DNA of 51,463 nucleotides from Flavobacterium sp. GTDB lineage: Bacteria > Bacteroidota > Bacteroidia > Flavobacteriales > Flavobacteriaceae. This document shows positions 9,078 through 19,846 of the stretch, piece after piece. The notes under the pieces are model-generated. The model searched no databases, was not told the DNA's origin, and saw nothing but the letters and a program-made list of their open reading frames with translations. The stretch lies in NCBI GenBank assembly GCA_017995345.1, contig JAGOJA010000005.1, positions 1-51,463 of the forward strand, given 5' to 3'. Position numbers and translations under genes: made by a program. Position 1 is the stretch's first letter. Every line of letters starts with the position of its first letter.

Positions 9078-9117
9078 CAAAGGTATCAGATTTTTGAAAT
9101 TAAATTTGATACCTTTG
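9078..9117 (+). terminator. Long hairpin downstream of guaA
   Basis: CAAAGGTATCAGATTT (9078-9093) pairs with AAATTTGATACCTTTG (9102-9117), a 16-bp stem with one G-U pair and an 8-base loop, 53 bases after guaA. The T-tract behind it is weak (GTTTATT), so termination may be partial. It may also protect the guaA 3' end or leave read-through into the LysM gene that starts at 9157. Confidence 0.6.
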
Positions 9118-9156
9118 GTTTATTAAGTAAATTAAATAATTTTATAAATAAAAAGG

Positions 9157-11073
9157 ATGAAATATTTTTTTGTGATTTGTATGACTACTTTGTTGTTTAA
9201 TTATAGTGCTTTTGCACAAGGTAAAACGACTACACATAAGGTCGAAAAAGGAGAAACAATTACTCAAATTGCTTTAAAATATAAAACGACTCCCACTGCT
9301 ATTTATAAAATCAATCCAGATTCGCAATCTGGAATCCAAGAAAACCAAATCCTAAGTATTCCTGATGGTATCTTGCAACAAAAAAATAATCTTGTTCACA
9401 TTGTAGGTCCTAAAGAAACTCTTTACGGTTTAGCGACAAAATACAATGTAAAAATTGAAGCGCTTCGAAATGCAAATGAAGAATCACTCATTAATGGTTT
9501 GAAAATTGGTCAGGAGTTACTTATTCCTAAATTTTCTGAGCAAGATAAATCAGCTATAAATCCACAAATTAGTAATACTGACAATTCAAAAAGCACGCAT
9601 AAAGTACTGCCTAAAGAATCATTTTTTAGTATTGCTAGATTGTATAACGTGTCTGTTCAGGATTTAGACAATGCGAATTCTGATATTTTTAAAATAGGAT
9701 TACAGGTAGGTCAAAATTTAGTGATTCCAAACAAAAGAAAGACTTTAGACGGAAGAGCCCGAATTATTAATTCGGAAACTATTTTTCATGATGTTCAGCC
9801 TAAAGAAACGAAATACGCAATTGCCAAAAAATACGGCATCACAATTGAACAATTGGAATCACAGAATCCTGAAATTGTAAACGGATTAATTCAAGGAAAC
9901 AAATTGGCTATCAATGTTAAGCAAATAACTCCGTCAAACAAAAATGAAGAGTTGATGATTGCATTAGCAGAGAAAGAAGTTGCTGAAGAGAAAGCCAAGG
10001 CGAAAAACCTTCAAATAGAAGATTTGAAAGACAAGCTTACGGTTCAAAAAGAAATAAATCAAAAAGTTATTAAAGTTAATAATCTAAAAGTCAACCTTAA
10101 CGAGATAGATGGTGCCAAAGAAGGTTCAGAGGAAAGACTTAGACTAGTTTTAGAAGCCAATAAAAACATTCAGGATATATTAATTTCAAAATTAGATTCA
10201 TTAGTGTACACTATGAATGAAGATTTGTCCGAATTAAAGAATACTGAAATTGAAGACTTAGAAAGATCAAAGCAATTAGAAGCGCAATCTTACGAAAGCA
10301 TTTCGAAAACGAGTCAATTGTCATTACAATTGAAAAAAGACTTAGCCGAAAACAGGAAAGTATATTCCGGATTGATGAATAAAGCGCAGCGTATTGCACT
10401 TGAGAAAAATAATGAATATAAAAAGAAGGTAAGAGAAAACAGTAAAGCAGATACTGCAAAACCTAATAAGGAGGTTGCTATAATTGATATCTACAAAAAG
10501 ATGGAATTAGACCAAGCTCGAAGAGATGAATTAAACGAAGCGCTTCTTAAGAAAATAGATTCATTGGGTGGAGAGAAAAAAATAGAACTAAAAAGACGTA
10601 TTAGTAAGGCTACTTTTTATAGTAGAGAGGCGAGGAATTTTGATGATAAATTAGCATTGGTACGATTAAAAAAATACCAGAATGAAGCACAGAAGTCGCA
10701 AAGCCAAAATACAGTACATAAAAAGGTAAACCAACTAAATTTAAGAGAGATTAAAGAAGCGGTAGAACAAGATACTTTGACTGCGGTAAATAGATCTAAA
10801 ATTCAAGTGTTAGACAATCTTAAAGAAGTACCTACAGGATATTATATTGTTTTAGGCGATTTTATAGAAGCCGAAGATAGAGATCAATTTATAATGAAAT
10901 TGATTGATACGGGAGAATTTAATTCTAGTTTTTTCTTTAATGTAAATATACTCTCGTATTATGTTTTTACTAAATTTTTCTATACTGAAGAAGAAGCACT
11001 CTATGAATACAAACAAAAGAGTGGACAAGAGCTTTATGAGAAAATGTTAATAGTGAAGATTGTACAGGAGTAA
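9157..11073 (+). CDS. LysM-repeat periplasmic protein with coiled coil and SPOR-like C terminus
   Basis: A 638-residue exported protein. The signal peptide ends at FAQ (residue 21). Four LysM-type modules follow: THKVEKGETITQIALKY (about 24-70), VHIVGPKETLYGLATKY (about 80-125), THKVLPKESFFSIARLY (about 145-190) and FHDVQPKETKYAIAKKY (about 210-255). A long charged helical, probably coiled-coil region covers about 265-530. The last 80 residues (VPTGYYIVLGDF, YYVFTKFFYTEEEAL) resemble a SPOR-type fold, which binds denuded glycan strands. The layout suggests a peptidoglycan-attached structural or scaffold protein. The N-terminal half is paralogous to the next gene (11157), but the C-terminal half is unrelated to it. 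The SPOR assignment is tentative. Confidence 0.82.
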   Translation: MKYFFVICMTTLLFNYSAFAQGKTTTHKVEKGETITQIALKYKTTPTAIYKINPDSQSGIQENQILSIPDGILQQKNNLVHIVGPKETLYGLATKYNVKIEALRNANEESLINGLKIGQELLIPKFSEQDKSAINPQISNTDNSKSTHKVLPKESFFSIARLYNVSVQDLDNANSDIFKIGLQVGQNLVIPNKRKTLDGRARIINSETIFHDVQPKETKYAIAKKYGITIEQLESQNPEIVNGLIQGNKLAINVKQITPSNKNEELMIALAEKEVAEEKAKAKNLQIEDLKDKLTVQKEINQKVIKVNNLKVNLNEIDGAKEGSEERLRLVLEANKNIQDILISKLDSLVYTMNEDLSELKNTEIEDLERSKQLEAQSYESISKTSQLSLQLKKDLAENRKVYSGLMNKAQRIALEKNNEYKKKVRENSKADTAKPNKEVAIIDIYKKMELDQARRDELNEALLKKIDSLGGEKKIELKRRISKATFYSREARNFDDKLALVRLKKYQNEAQKSQSQNTVHKKVNQLNLREIKEAVEQDTLTAVNRSKIQVLDNLKEVPTGYYIVLGDFIEAEDRDQFIMKLIDTGEFNSSFFFNVNILSYYVFTKFFYTEEEALYEYKQKSGQELYEKMLIVKIVQE

Positions 11074-11156
11074 ATTATTTAGGAAACAATTAACTACTAT
11101 TTTTAATCTTCATTACTAATTTTACAGAAATTAAAAATTAATTTACGACACTAAAT

Positions 11157-13112
11157 ATGAAATATTTTTTAACATTTTTCATTTCTTTTTTTTTTATTTC
11201 TTTTTCTGGTTACACTCAAAATAAAGTAATACGGCATAATGTAACAAAAGGAGAGACAATCGCGCAAATTGCGCAAAAATATAAAGTTACTCCTTACGAT
11301 ATTTATCAATTAAATCCTGATGCACAAAGTGGTTTAAAACCCAATATGATCTTGCTAATTCTTAATAACAATGGAAAACAAGAAATTAGTGTTCCTGTTA
11401 AAATAAGTAGTGCGGCTGTAATACATCAGGTATTGCCAAAAGAGACTTTGTATGGTATTCAAAAAAAATATGGTATTTCTGACGAAGCATTAAAGCAGGC
11501 CAACCCGTTTCTTGAAAAAGACGGATTACAAATAGGTCAGACGCTAACTATTCCCTCCAATAAAACCCCAAAGACTATTGCTACACCGACAGAAAAAACA
11601 GTCTATCATTATGTACTTCCTAAAGAAACAAAGTATTCAATTGCCAAACAATACGGAATTACGATTCAAGAATTAGAACGTAAGAATCCTGAAGTTGTGT
11701 CTAATTTACCCGTAGGATTTAAGTTGTTAGTAAAAGGAAATGCACAAAAAATAGATAAAACGGTTGTTTCAGAGCCTAGAAAAGAAATTGAAAATTCAAT
11801 TCCAGTAAATTCAATTCCTGTAAAGACACCATCAGCAATCAATTATTTGAGTTATGTTGTAAAATCAAAAGAAACACTGTATAGTTTGTCAAGAATGTTT
11901 GACATGAGTCAGGAAGAATTAATAGCATTGAATCCTGCATTGTCTGAAGGAGTTGTGGAAGGAATGAGTTTAAAAGTTCCTGCAACACTTGCCTTTTCTT
12001 CAGGAGCTAAAAAAGAATATGCAAAGTTATCAAAAAATACAGGGGTTAATTCCAGAAAAAAACTAACGCTTCTTTTGCCTTTTAATGTTTCTAAAATTGA
12101 AGGTGATACCGTTAATTCGATGGCGACACGCTTGAAAAAAGATAAATTTCTAAACATGACTTTAGATTTTTATGCGGGAGCTTTGATTGCTATAGATTCT
12201 GCCAAAACGCTAGGTCTTAACATAGAGGTGAAAATATTGGATTCTCAGGAAACGAAAAACAGCTCCAATGTTGCTTCATTAATCAAAGAAAATGCTTTAG
12301 GAAACTCAGATGCTATAATTGGACCTTTTTATCAAAGCAATGTCGAGAAAACTGCCGAATTATTGGTAACAAATGAAGTCCCAGTAATTTCTCCTTTGTC
12401 AAAAGACGCGGGTGTTTCCTACGCTAATATTTTTCAATCAGTTCCACCTCCAGATGTTGTTAAAAATGTTATGTTCGATTATATGCGATCAAAAGCAGGC
12501 AATATAATAGCAGTTGTTGATAGGAAAAAAGGCTCGGTTATTCAGTTCATCAAAGAAAATCATAAAGATGTACGATTCTCAACACTTACTGCAAATGGTG
12601 GAGTTTCTGCTGAAAATTTGAAAAGTCTGTTTGTAAAAGATAAGATAAACTATGTCGTGATGGAAACCGAAAACACGGGAATGGTAAAATCAACAATAGC
12701 GGCTATGATAAGCGCTATGACGACTTACAAAGTACAATTAGTTATTCTGGAACCAAATGAAACATTGGATACTGATGAAATAAATTTTGTAAATTTAACT
12801 AAATTGAAACTAACATATCCTTCAGTAAATCGTGAAAATGAATCTCCTGAAGCTTTAATTTTCGAAAAGGACTTTAGAAAGAAAAATAAGATAAATCCAA
12901 GTGTTTTTGCAGTACGCGGATTCGATATTACTTTTGATACTATGATGCGATTGTCACAAGGAAAAAAATATCAAGAAACAGTTGATTTTAAGGCAACGGA
13001 ACAAATAGATAATAAGTTTGAATACTATAAAAAAGAAGACGGCGGATATATGAATAAGGGAATTTATATTTTATACTACGATACGGATTTAACCATAAAA
13101 GAAGCGAATTAA
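11157..13112 (+). CDS. LysM-repeat protein with periplasmic-binding-protein type 1 domain
   Basis: 651 residues: signal peptide to about residue 21 (SGYTQ), four LysM-type modules (RHNVTKGETIAQIAQKY, IHQVLPKETLYGIQKKY, YHYVLPKETKYSIAKQY, YVVKSKETLYSLSRMF) over about 24-280, then a type 1 periplasmic-binding-like domain from about 300 to the end (KKLTLLLPFNVSKI, ALGNSDAIIGPFYQSNVEKT, PVISPLSKD). The class is common in Bacteroidota and is thought to sit in the periplasm on peptidoglycan. Whether it binds a ligand is unknown, and no transporter genes are adjacent. It shares the MKYF start and LysM array with its upstream neighbour, which indicates tandem duplication followed by replacement of the C-terminal half. 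Its stop overlaps the OsmC start by one base (TAATG). Confidence 0.88.
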   Translation: MKYFLTFFISFFFISFSGYTQNKVIRHNVTKGETIAQIAQKYKVTPYDIYQLNPDAQSGLKPNMILLILNNNGKQEISVPVKISSAAVIHQVLPKETLYGIQKKYGISDEALKQANPFLEKDGLQIGQTLTIPSNKTPKTIATPTEKTVYHYVLPKETKYSIAKQYGITIQELERKNPEVVSNLPVGFKLLVKGNAQKIDKTVVSEPRKEIENSIPVNSIPVKTPSAINYLSYVVKSKETLYSLSRMFDMSQEELIALNPALSEGVVEGMSLKVPATLAFSSGAKKEYAKLSKNTGVNSRKKLTLLLPFNVSKIEGDTVNSMATRLKKDKFLNMTLDFYAGALIAIDSAKTLGLNIEVKILDSQETKNSSNVASLIKENALGNSDAIIGPFYQSNVEKTAELLVTNEVPVISPLSKDAGVSYANIFQSVPPPDVVKNVMFDYMRSKAGNIIAVVDRKKGSVIQFIKENHKDVRFSTLTANGGVSAENLKSLFVKDKINYVVMETENTGMVKSTIAAMISAMTTYKVQLVILEPNETLDTDEINFVNLTKLKLTYPSVNRENESPEALIFEKDFRKKNKINPSVFAVRGFDITFDTMMRLSQGKKYQETVDFKATEQIDNKFEYYKKEDGGYMNKGIYILYYDTDLTIKEAN

Positions 13113-13513
13113 TGACATCAATAGTAACGTATTTAGGAGATTTACGAACGTCTTCCATTCATTTGCAATCAGGTGCCGAAATTCTTTCTGACGCTCCATT
13201 AGACAACAATGGAAAAGGCGAGGCGTTTTCTCCAACGGATACTGTAGCCAATGCCTTGGCAACATGTATGATGACCATCATGGGGATAAAAGCTCGAGAT
13301 CTTGATGTTGATTTAACAGGTTCTACCGCAGAGGTTATTAAGATTATGAATGCAGAGCCAAGACGTATTGCCGCCATAGAAGTTGCCTTTGAGATGTATG
13401 GAACTGCTCTGGTGAAAAATAGAACAATATTAGAACGAGCGGCAATGACCTGTCCCGTTTTCTTGAGTTTGCATCCTGAAGTCGAGAAACGAATTGTTTT
13501 TAACTGGAAATAA
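13112..13513 (+). CDS. OsmC/Ohr family peroxiredoxin-like protein
   Basis: A 133-residue OsmC-fold protein. Both family cysteines are present: Cys52 in ALATCMMT and Cys114 in AMTCPVFLSLHP. In Ohr/OsmC enzymes these reduce organic hydroperoxides. SPTDTVANALATC is the typical helix preceding the first Cys. The ATG overlaps the upstream stop (TAATG), so its translation is probably coupled to the LysM-PBP1 gene. OsmC and Ohr cannot be separated by inspection. A strong terminator follows at 13524. Confidence 0.9.
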   Translation: MTSIVTYLGDLRTSSIHLQSGAEILSDAPLDNNGKGEAFSPTDTVANALATCMMTIMGIKARDLDVDLTGSTAEVIKIMNAEPRRIAAIEVAFEMYGTALVKNRTILERAAMTCPVFLSLHPEVEKRIVFNWK

Positions 13514-13523
13514 ATAGAGTTGA

Positions 13524-13568
13524 GAAACAAGAAGAGGAAGTATATTCCTCTCTCTTGTTTCTTTTTTT
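13524..13568 (+). terminator. Rho-independent terminator after the LysM/OsmC operon
   Basis: GAAACAAGA (13524-13532) plus AGAGGAA (13533-13539) pairs with TTCCTCT (13545-13551) plus TCTTGTTTC (13553-13561), a 16-bp stem with one bulged base. Seven T residues follow. The next gene starts only ten bases later at 13578, so any message for that gene starts inside the hairpin or depends on read-through. Confidence 0.88.
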
Positions 13569-13577
13569 AATATAAAA

Positions 13578-13811
13578 ATGGATCAAAACCAAAAACAACT
13601 CATTAAGCTTGCTCATACTAAAATGCCTTTTGGCAAATACGAGGGCTGGTTTCTTATTGATATCCCTGAATACTATATTGTTTGGTACAGTAATAAAGGT
13701 TTTCCTAAAGGAGAACTAGGCGAGCAACTGAAATTAATTTACGAATTAAAACTCAATGGACTGGAAGAGTTAATTCGAAATATAAAAAAACGGTACCCAA
13801 AACCGATTTAA
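13578..13811 (+). CDS. DUF3820 family small protein
   Basis: A 77-residue soluble protein. MPFGKYEGWFLIDIPEYYIV followed by WY and FPKGELG is characteristic of the DUF3820 (QSregVF-like) family. Its function is unknown and it has no signal peptide. It is wedged between the terminator at 13524-13568 and pyrG with little room for its own promoter, so it may be expressed by read-through from the OsmC operon. Confidence 0.85.
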   Translation: MDQNQKQLIKLAHTKMPFGKYEGWFLIDIPEYYIVWYSNKGFPKGELGEQLKLIYELKLNGLEELIRNIKKRYPKPI

Positions 13812-13833
13812 TTTTCAATTTGACAATTTATAA

Positions 13834-15507
<1,674 letters not shown>

Positions 15508-15557
15508 CTTGGTTGTAACAAACCTGATACTTTAAACTTTAAACTTTTTTAATTACA

Positions 15558-17465
15558 ATGGAACAAAGAAAATTTGACCTCAATTCGATTATAGGTTTTG
15601 CATTAATTTTTGTTATTTTGATCTTTATCATGTACCAAAATCAACCGGATCCGAAAGTGGTTGCAGCTGAAAAGGCAAAAAAAGAGTTGTCAATTAAAGA
15701 AGCTAAAGCAAAAGAATTAGAAGCTAAAACTGTTGAAAGAGCTACCGTTACAGTTGCGGCAACCGGAGATTCTACGCAATTGGCCCAGTTACAGAAAACC
15801 TTAGGAAATTTTGCATATTCAGCCACACTTCCGTCGGCAAAAGTAGGACTTACAACTATCGAAAATGAATTGGTAAAGTTGACAATTGCCAATAAAGGAG
15901 GATATATTGTTGAAGCTACCTTGAAAAAATTTGAGAAATTCAAGAAAGGTTCTGGAGAATTAGTTCAATTGGTAAAAGACAATAATGCGAATTTAAATGT
16001 ACAATTACTGACTAGTGATAACCGTACTTTAAATTCGAAAGACTTGTATTTTGAACCTACTTTAACGAAAGTTGGAGCAGATCAAGTATTGTCCATGAAA
16101 TTGAAAGCTGGAGCCAATGAATTCTTGGAATACAAATACATTTTGAAACCAAATGAGTATATGATTGGTTTTGATATTAGTTCACAAGGGTTGAATAAAG
16201 TTTTGAATACTACTAAACCGTTAGATTTAGAATGGGATTTAAAAAGTTACAGAAATGAAAAAAGTATTTCTTATGAGAACCGTTATACCGAAATCTATTT
16301 TGAACATGAAGAAGGAAAAATTGATTATGCTGGTTTAGGGCAAACAGAAGAAGAAAATCTTTCGAAAGCTTCTTTTATTGCATTCAAACAACATTTTTTC
16401 TCTACAATTCTTTTATCCAAAACACCTTTAGAAACGGCTAAAGTTAATTCGGTTAATTTAGTTCATGATGAAAAAATTGACACTGTTTTTACAAAACAAT
16501 TCAAAGCAAATATCCCTTTAGTATTTACTAACGGAGAATTAGATCATAAAATGAGTTGGTACTTTGGACCAACTGATTATAAAACATTAAAATCGTACGA
16601 TCAAAATCTTGAAAAAATTATCTCATTAGGTTGGGGTGTTTTTGGATGGATCAATAAGTTTATTTTTATTCCATTATTTGGATTCCTAAGTGATTACATT
16701 CCTTATGGTATTGCAATTATTGTTTTTACAATTTTGATAAAAATAGCGATGTCGCCAATTACTTTCAAATCATTCTTGTCGCAAGCCAAAATGAAAGTGT
16801 TGCGTCCTGAAATTACTGAATTGGGAGAAAAATTCAAAAAAGATCCAATGAAGAAACAACAGGAAACGATGAAGCTGTACAACAAAGCGGGTGTGAATCC
16901 TATGGCAGGTTGTATTCCAGCTTTGATTCAGTTGCCTTTTATGTATGCGTCGTTTCAGTTTTTTCCATCGGCATTTGAGTTAAGACAAAAAAGCTTCCTT
17001 TGGGCAGATGATTTATCATCTTTTGATGAAGTAATCCGATTGCCTTTTTATATTCCTTTTTACGGAAATCACATTAGTTTGTTCCCGGTACTGGCTTCGA
17101 TTGCTATTTTCTTTTATATGAAAATGACTTCCGGTGACCAACAAATGGCTGCTCCGCAACAAGAAGGAATGCCAGATATGGCAAAAATGATGAAAATCAT
17201 GATTTATGTTTCGCCTATAATGATGTTGTTTTTCTTTAATAGTTATGGTGCAGGATTGAGTTTGTATAATTTTATTTCAAATCTAATTACTATTGGAATT
17301 ATGATTGTCATCAAACGATACTTTATTGATAGCGATAAAATTCATGTTCAAATACAAGAAAATAAATTGAAAGAGCCGAAGAAACAAGGTAGATTCCAGA
17401 AAAAACTTCAAGAAGTTATGGAACAAGCTGAAGCGCAAAAAGCGTTAGATAAAAAGAAAAAATAG
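15558..17465 (+). CDS. yidC: Membrane protein insertase YidC
   Basis: A 635-residue YidC of the long Gram-negative type. One N-terminal transmembrane helix (residues about 8-26) is followed by an Ala/Lys/Glu-rich linker, a large periplasmic beta domain (about 70-340), and the conserved five-helix insertase core from about 355 to 600 (WGVFGWINKFIFIPLF, GCIPALIQLPFMYASFQFFP, SYGAGLSLYNFISNLITIG). It ends with a basic Lys-rich tail, as expected for ribosome contact. It inserts proteins into the inner membrane alone or with SecYEG. It lies directly downstream of pyrG and ends at a perfect bidirectional terminator. Confidence 0.97.
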   Translation: MEQRKFDLNSIIGFALIFVILIFIMYQNQPDPKVVAAEKAKKELSIKEAKAKELEAKTVERATVTVAATGDSTQLAQLQKTLGNFAYSATLPSAKVGLTTIENELVKLTIANKGGYIVEATLKKFEKFKKGSGELVQLVKDNNANLNVQLLTSDNRTLNSKDLYFEPTLTKVGADQVLSMKLKAGANEFLEYKYILKPNEYMIGFDISSQGLNKVLNTTKPLDLEWDLKSYRNEKSISYENRYTEIYFEHEEGKIDYAGLGQTEEENLSKASFIAFKQHFFSTILLSKTPLETAKVNSVNLVHDEKIDTVFTKQFKANIPLVFTNGELDHKMSWYFGPTDYKTLKSYDQNLEKIISLGWGVFGWINKFIFIPLFGFLSDYIPYGIAIIVFTILIKIAMSPITFKSFLSQAKMKVLRPEITELGEKFKKDPMKKQQETMKLYNKAGVNPMAGCIPALIQLPFMYASFQFFPSAFELRQKSFLWADDLSSFDEVIRLPFYIPFYGNHISLFPVLASIAIFFYMKMTSGDQQMAAPQQEGMPDMAKMMKIMIYVSPIMMLFFFNSYGAGLSLYNFISNLITIGIMIVIKRYFIDSDKIHVQIQENKLKEPKKQGRFQKKLQEVMEQAEAQKALDKKKK

Positions 17466-17508
17466 TTCAAAAAAAAAATCTCGATATATTCGAGATTTTT
17501 TTTTTGAA
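17466..17508. terminator. Perfect bidirectional terminator between yidC and the fasciclin gene
   Basis: A perfect 19-bp inverted repeat (17466-17484 and 17490-17508) with a 5-base loop TATAT. The core ATCTCGA/TCGAGAT is flanked by ten A on one side and ten T on the other, so either strand gives a stem followed by a U-run. It separates convergent genes ending at 17465 and 17515. Confidence 0.92.
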
Positions 17509-17514
17509 TTATAA

Positions 17515-18477
17515 TTACAGAACTGGCAATAGTACTCGATCAACGGCGTGAATAACTCCATTTGCACATTGAACATCTGTTATTATAATGTTTGAAAGTC
17601 TATTATTAGCATCTTTAATTTTTGCACCACCTGTTAGTTGTATCGTGAATTTTTGCGCAGGTGTTAATATGGGAGTCACCATTTGACCTTCAGTTAAAGT
17701 AGCCGCAAGAACATTTGCTGGGCTTACTACGTGGTACTGTAATACTTTTGTAAGGTTAGCTGCAGAAACGCTTGCAATTCCACCAGGAGCTAATTCTGCG
17801 TTTAACGCTGTAAAGGCTGTATTAGTAGGTGCGAAAACGGTAAAGGGACCTGTTCCAGAAAGTATAGTTACAAAATCGGGTTGTCCGGCTCCAGTTAAAG
17901 CACTAACAAGAGAACTGAAGTTTTTATTCGCAAGTGCATGCGTTACAATCGTTGGAAGTCCAATAACAGCGTCAACTACATGTATCACTCCATTTGAAGC
18001 TATAACGTCAGCAATAGTGACATTTGCAACTCCATTTAGTTTAACGCTGGAGGTTATATCTACATACATACTTAATGTGTTAGTCACAGATGCGCTTCCT
18101 TTTGCTAATGTTTTTATATATCCAGTTGTTAAAGCTGTTGATTTTACAGAACCACTTACAACATGATTCAATAAAATTTGAGTAAGAACATCTTTTGGCA
18201 CATCATTGATGGTGGCATATTGTGTTGTTTTTAAGAATGCTGTAAATGCTGCATCAGTTGGGGCAAATACAGTGAACGGACCTGTTCCTTGCAAAGTAGT
18301 AGCGAGCTCTGCACGTGTTAGCGCTTGAACTAAAATTTTTAGATTCGGATTTTTAACAGCCAAACCTGTAATAGTATTATCGGCTGGCATAGGAACGTCA
18401 TCATTATTGTCGCAGGAAACAAATACAATTGCAAAAAGGATAATTGCAAATACTTTTAATTTCAATAATTTTTTCAT
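17515..18477 (-). CDS. Fasciclin (FAS1) domain lipoprotein
   Basis: A 320-residue lipoprotein (lipobox FVSC, then DNNDD, a typical Bacteroidota surface-export-like Asp-rich tail after the Cys). Two FAS1 domains follow, at about 40-180 and 185-320. Each has the family H1 box (GPFTVFAPTDAAFTAF and GPFTVFAPTNTAFTAL) and an H2-type NGVIHVVD / NGVIHAVD. FAS1 proteins are extracellular adhesion modules; the partner is unknown. The start at 18477 (MKKLLKLKVFA) gives a clean signal sequence; a longer in-frame start at 18552 does not. The asparagine/aspartate stretch after the lipid Cys suggests outer-leaflet display. Confidence 0.92.
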   Translation of the reverse strand: MKKLLKLKVFAIILFAIVFVSCDNNDDVPMPADNTITGLAVKNPNLKILVQALTRAELATTLQGTGPFTVFAPTDAAFTAFLKTTQYATINDVPKDVLTQILLNHVVSGSVKSTALTTGYIKTLAKGSASVTNTLSMYVDITSSVKLNGVANVTIADVIASNGVIHVVDAVIGLPTIVTHALANKNFSSLVSALTGAGQPDFVTILSGTGPFTVFAPTNTAFTALNAELAPGGIASVSAANLTKVLQYHVVSPANVLAATLTEGQMVTPILTPAQKFTIQLTGGAKIKDANNRLSNIIITDVQCANGVIHAVDRVLLPVL

Positions 18478-18613
18478 AATCGTTGTTTTTGTGGGTTGAT
18501 AATAATAGAATGTTTTTGTTTTGTTTATAAAATTACAAAAAAGATTAAACAAAAAAATCGACTTTATGATTTTGTTTATTTTTGTTCAACGTTTATTCTT
18601 GGTTAAAACGATC

Positions 18614-18680
18614 TATTTTTGCCACTTATATAAGTGTTTTTCAATGTTTTGTGACTTATTTTTTAAGTTTAAGCTTAAAC
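18614..18680 (+). promoter_or_regulatory. Promoter-like box with two perfect 14-bp palindromes
   Basis: TATTTTTG at 18614-18621 matches TAnnTTTG but lacks a -33 TTG at normal spacing. CACTTATATAAGTG (18623-18636) begins two bases after it and is a perfect 14-bp palindrome sitting on the predicted start site. A second perfect 14-bp palindrome, GTTTAAGCTTAAAC, lies at 18667-18680. They may be operators for dimeric regulators. They lie in the 351-base gap between the divergent fasciclin and MORN genes. A 62-codon frame over this region looks non-coding. Confidence 0.35.
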
Positions 18681-18768
18681 AGTATTGTGTATTGAAGTCT
18701 TGTTTTTAGATCAAATGTTGAAAGCCAACTTTTTTATTAATTAAATAGCTCTATTCTTCTGTAGTAGC

Positions 18769-18797
18769 TTGTATATAATAAAAAGAGTTTAATTTTG
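18769..18797 (+). promoter_or_regulatory. Promoter of the MORN-repeat gene
   Basis: TTG (18769-18771), 18-base spacer, TAATTTTG (18790-18797): a full match to the Bacteroidota primary sigma consensus. The predicted start near 18803 gives a leader of about 25 nt to the ATG at 18829. Confidence 0.7.
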
Positions 18798-18828
18798 TTG
18801 TAATAATGTGAATTTTAGAACTTTTAAA

Positions 18829-19545
18829 ATGAAAAATACAAAAGAAATTTTTTTACATCTCTGTTTTTTAATGATGTTTTGTAGCTATAATACTAGCGCT
18901 CAAGAGGATATTAATAAATTGGATGATAAAGGACTTAAAAATGGACTTTGGAAAGGGAAGTATGAAGAGTCAAAACGTCCTCGCTATGAAGGAACGTTTC
19001 TTCACGGTAAAGAAATAGGAATTTTTTATTTTTACGATGATACCAAAGCTAAATCCGTAATTGCGACAAGAGAATTTAATGCTAATGACAATTCAGCGTA
19101 TACTATTTTTTATGATCAAAAGAAAAATATAGTAAGTGAAGGTAAAGTGCTCAATAAATTATTTGAAGGCGAATGGAAATATTACCATCTGAACTCCAAA
19201 AATATCATGACAACGGAGCACTATAGTAAAGGGAAGTTAGAAGGAATACGTACCGTTTTTTATAATAGCGGTAAAATTGCAGAAGAAATCAGCTATAAAA
19301 ACAATTTAAAAAATGGTTTTTATAAAAAATATACTGAAAATGGGATTGTGTTAGAAGAGTCTACTTTCAAGAATAATCTATACAGTGGTTTGGCCGTTTT
19401 TAGAGATTCTAATGGAAATTTGGTTTCTACGGGACAATTTGTAAATGGCAAGAAAGCTGGAATTTGGCAGTTTTTTGAGAAAGGAAAAGTAGTAAAAGAA
19501 ATGAATATGAGTTTTCCAGAGAATGCAACAAAATCTAAATTGTGA
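18829..19545 (+). CDS. Secreted MORN-repeat (YwqK-type) protein
   Basis: 238 residues with a signal peptide ending TSAQ. The rest is a series of about seven MORN-type units with the G-x-W/Y-x-x-Y/F rhythm, for example GLWKGKYEE, FEGEWKYYH, LEGIRTVFYNSGK, KNGFYKKYTENG, YSGLAVFRDSNG and AGIWQFFEKGK. MORN proteins of this kind are common and poorly understood in Bacteroidota. Some are labelled YwqK-family antitoxins, but the signal peptide and absence of a toxin partner argue against that here. The ATG at 18829 is preferred to the GTG at 18808 because it begins a clean signal peptide and fits the promoter at 18769-18797. Confidence 0.82.
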   Translation: MKNTKEIFLHLCFLMMFCSYNTSAQEDINKLDDKGLKNGLWKGKYEESKRPRYEGTFLHGKEIGIFYFYDDTKAKSVIATREFNANDNSAYTIFYDQKKNIVSEGKVLNKLFEGEWKYYHLNSKNIMTTEHYSKGKLEGIRTVFYNSGKIAEEISYKNNLKNGFYKKYTENGIVLEESTFKNNLYSGLAVFRDSNGNLVSTGQFVNGKKAGIWQFFEKGKVVKEMNMSFPENATKSKL

Positions 19546-19693
19546 TTTTTTTTGAAATATAATTCGATTGATTTAAAATAATTTTCGATAAAATTAGTTA
19601 TGATTAAATAATAGATTTGTTTTGCTTTACGTCCAATTTCGGAAACGGAAAATTCAGTAAGGCTATTTTTTTTATTAATTAATTACTAATGAA

Positions 19694-19721
19694 TTGTGAT
19701 AGTATAAAAGATTTATTTTTG
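19694..19721 (+). promoter_or_regulatory. Promoter of the L,D-transpeptidase-like gene
   Basis: TTG (19694-19696), 17-base spacer, TATTTTTG (19714-19721): a full consensus match. Transcription should begin near 19727, giving an untranslated leader of about 120 nt. Otherwise the 301-base gap 19546-19846 shows nothing clear. Confidence 0.7.
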
Positions 19722-19846
19722 CAAAATTATATTTATGAATTGTAATGCAAACGTGCTGGTTTTGTCCTGACGTACCACCACATTAAGTTTGTAAAAGAGT
19801 CTGTAAATCTTAACTATTTTAGAAAACAAAACCTAATATCGATAAA

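Noticed and set aside
18521..18709. 62-codon frame in the fasciclin-MORN gap
   Set aside because: Hydrophobic, Phe/Lys-rich sequence without family resemblance; it overlaps the palindromes and is probably chance.
18829..19545. Toxin-antitoxin assignment of the MORN protein
   Set aside because: It has a signal peptide and no neighbouring toxin gene; the YwqK antitoxin label rests on repeat similarity only.
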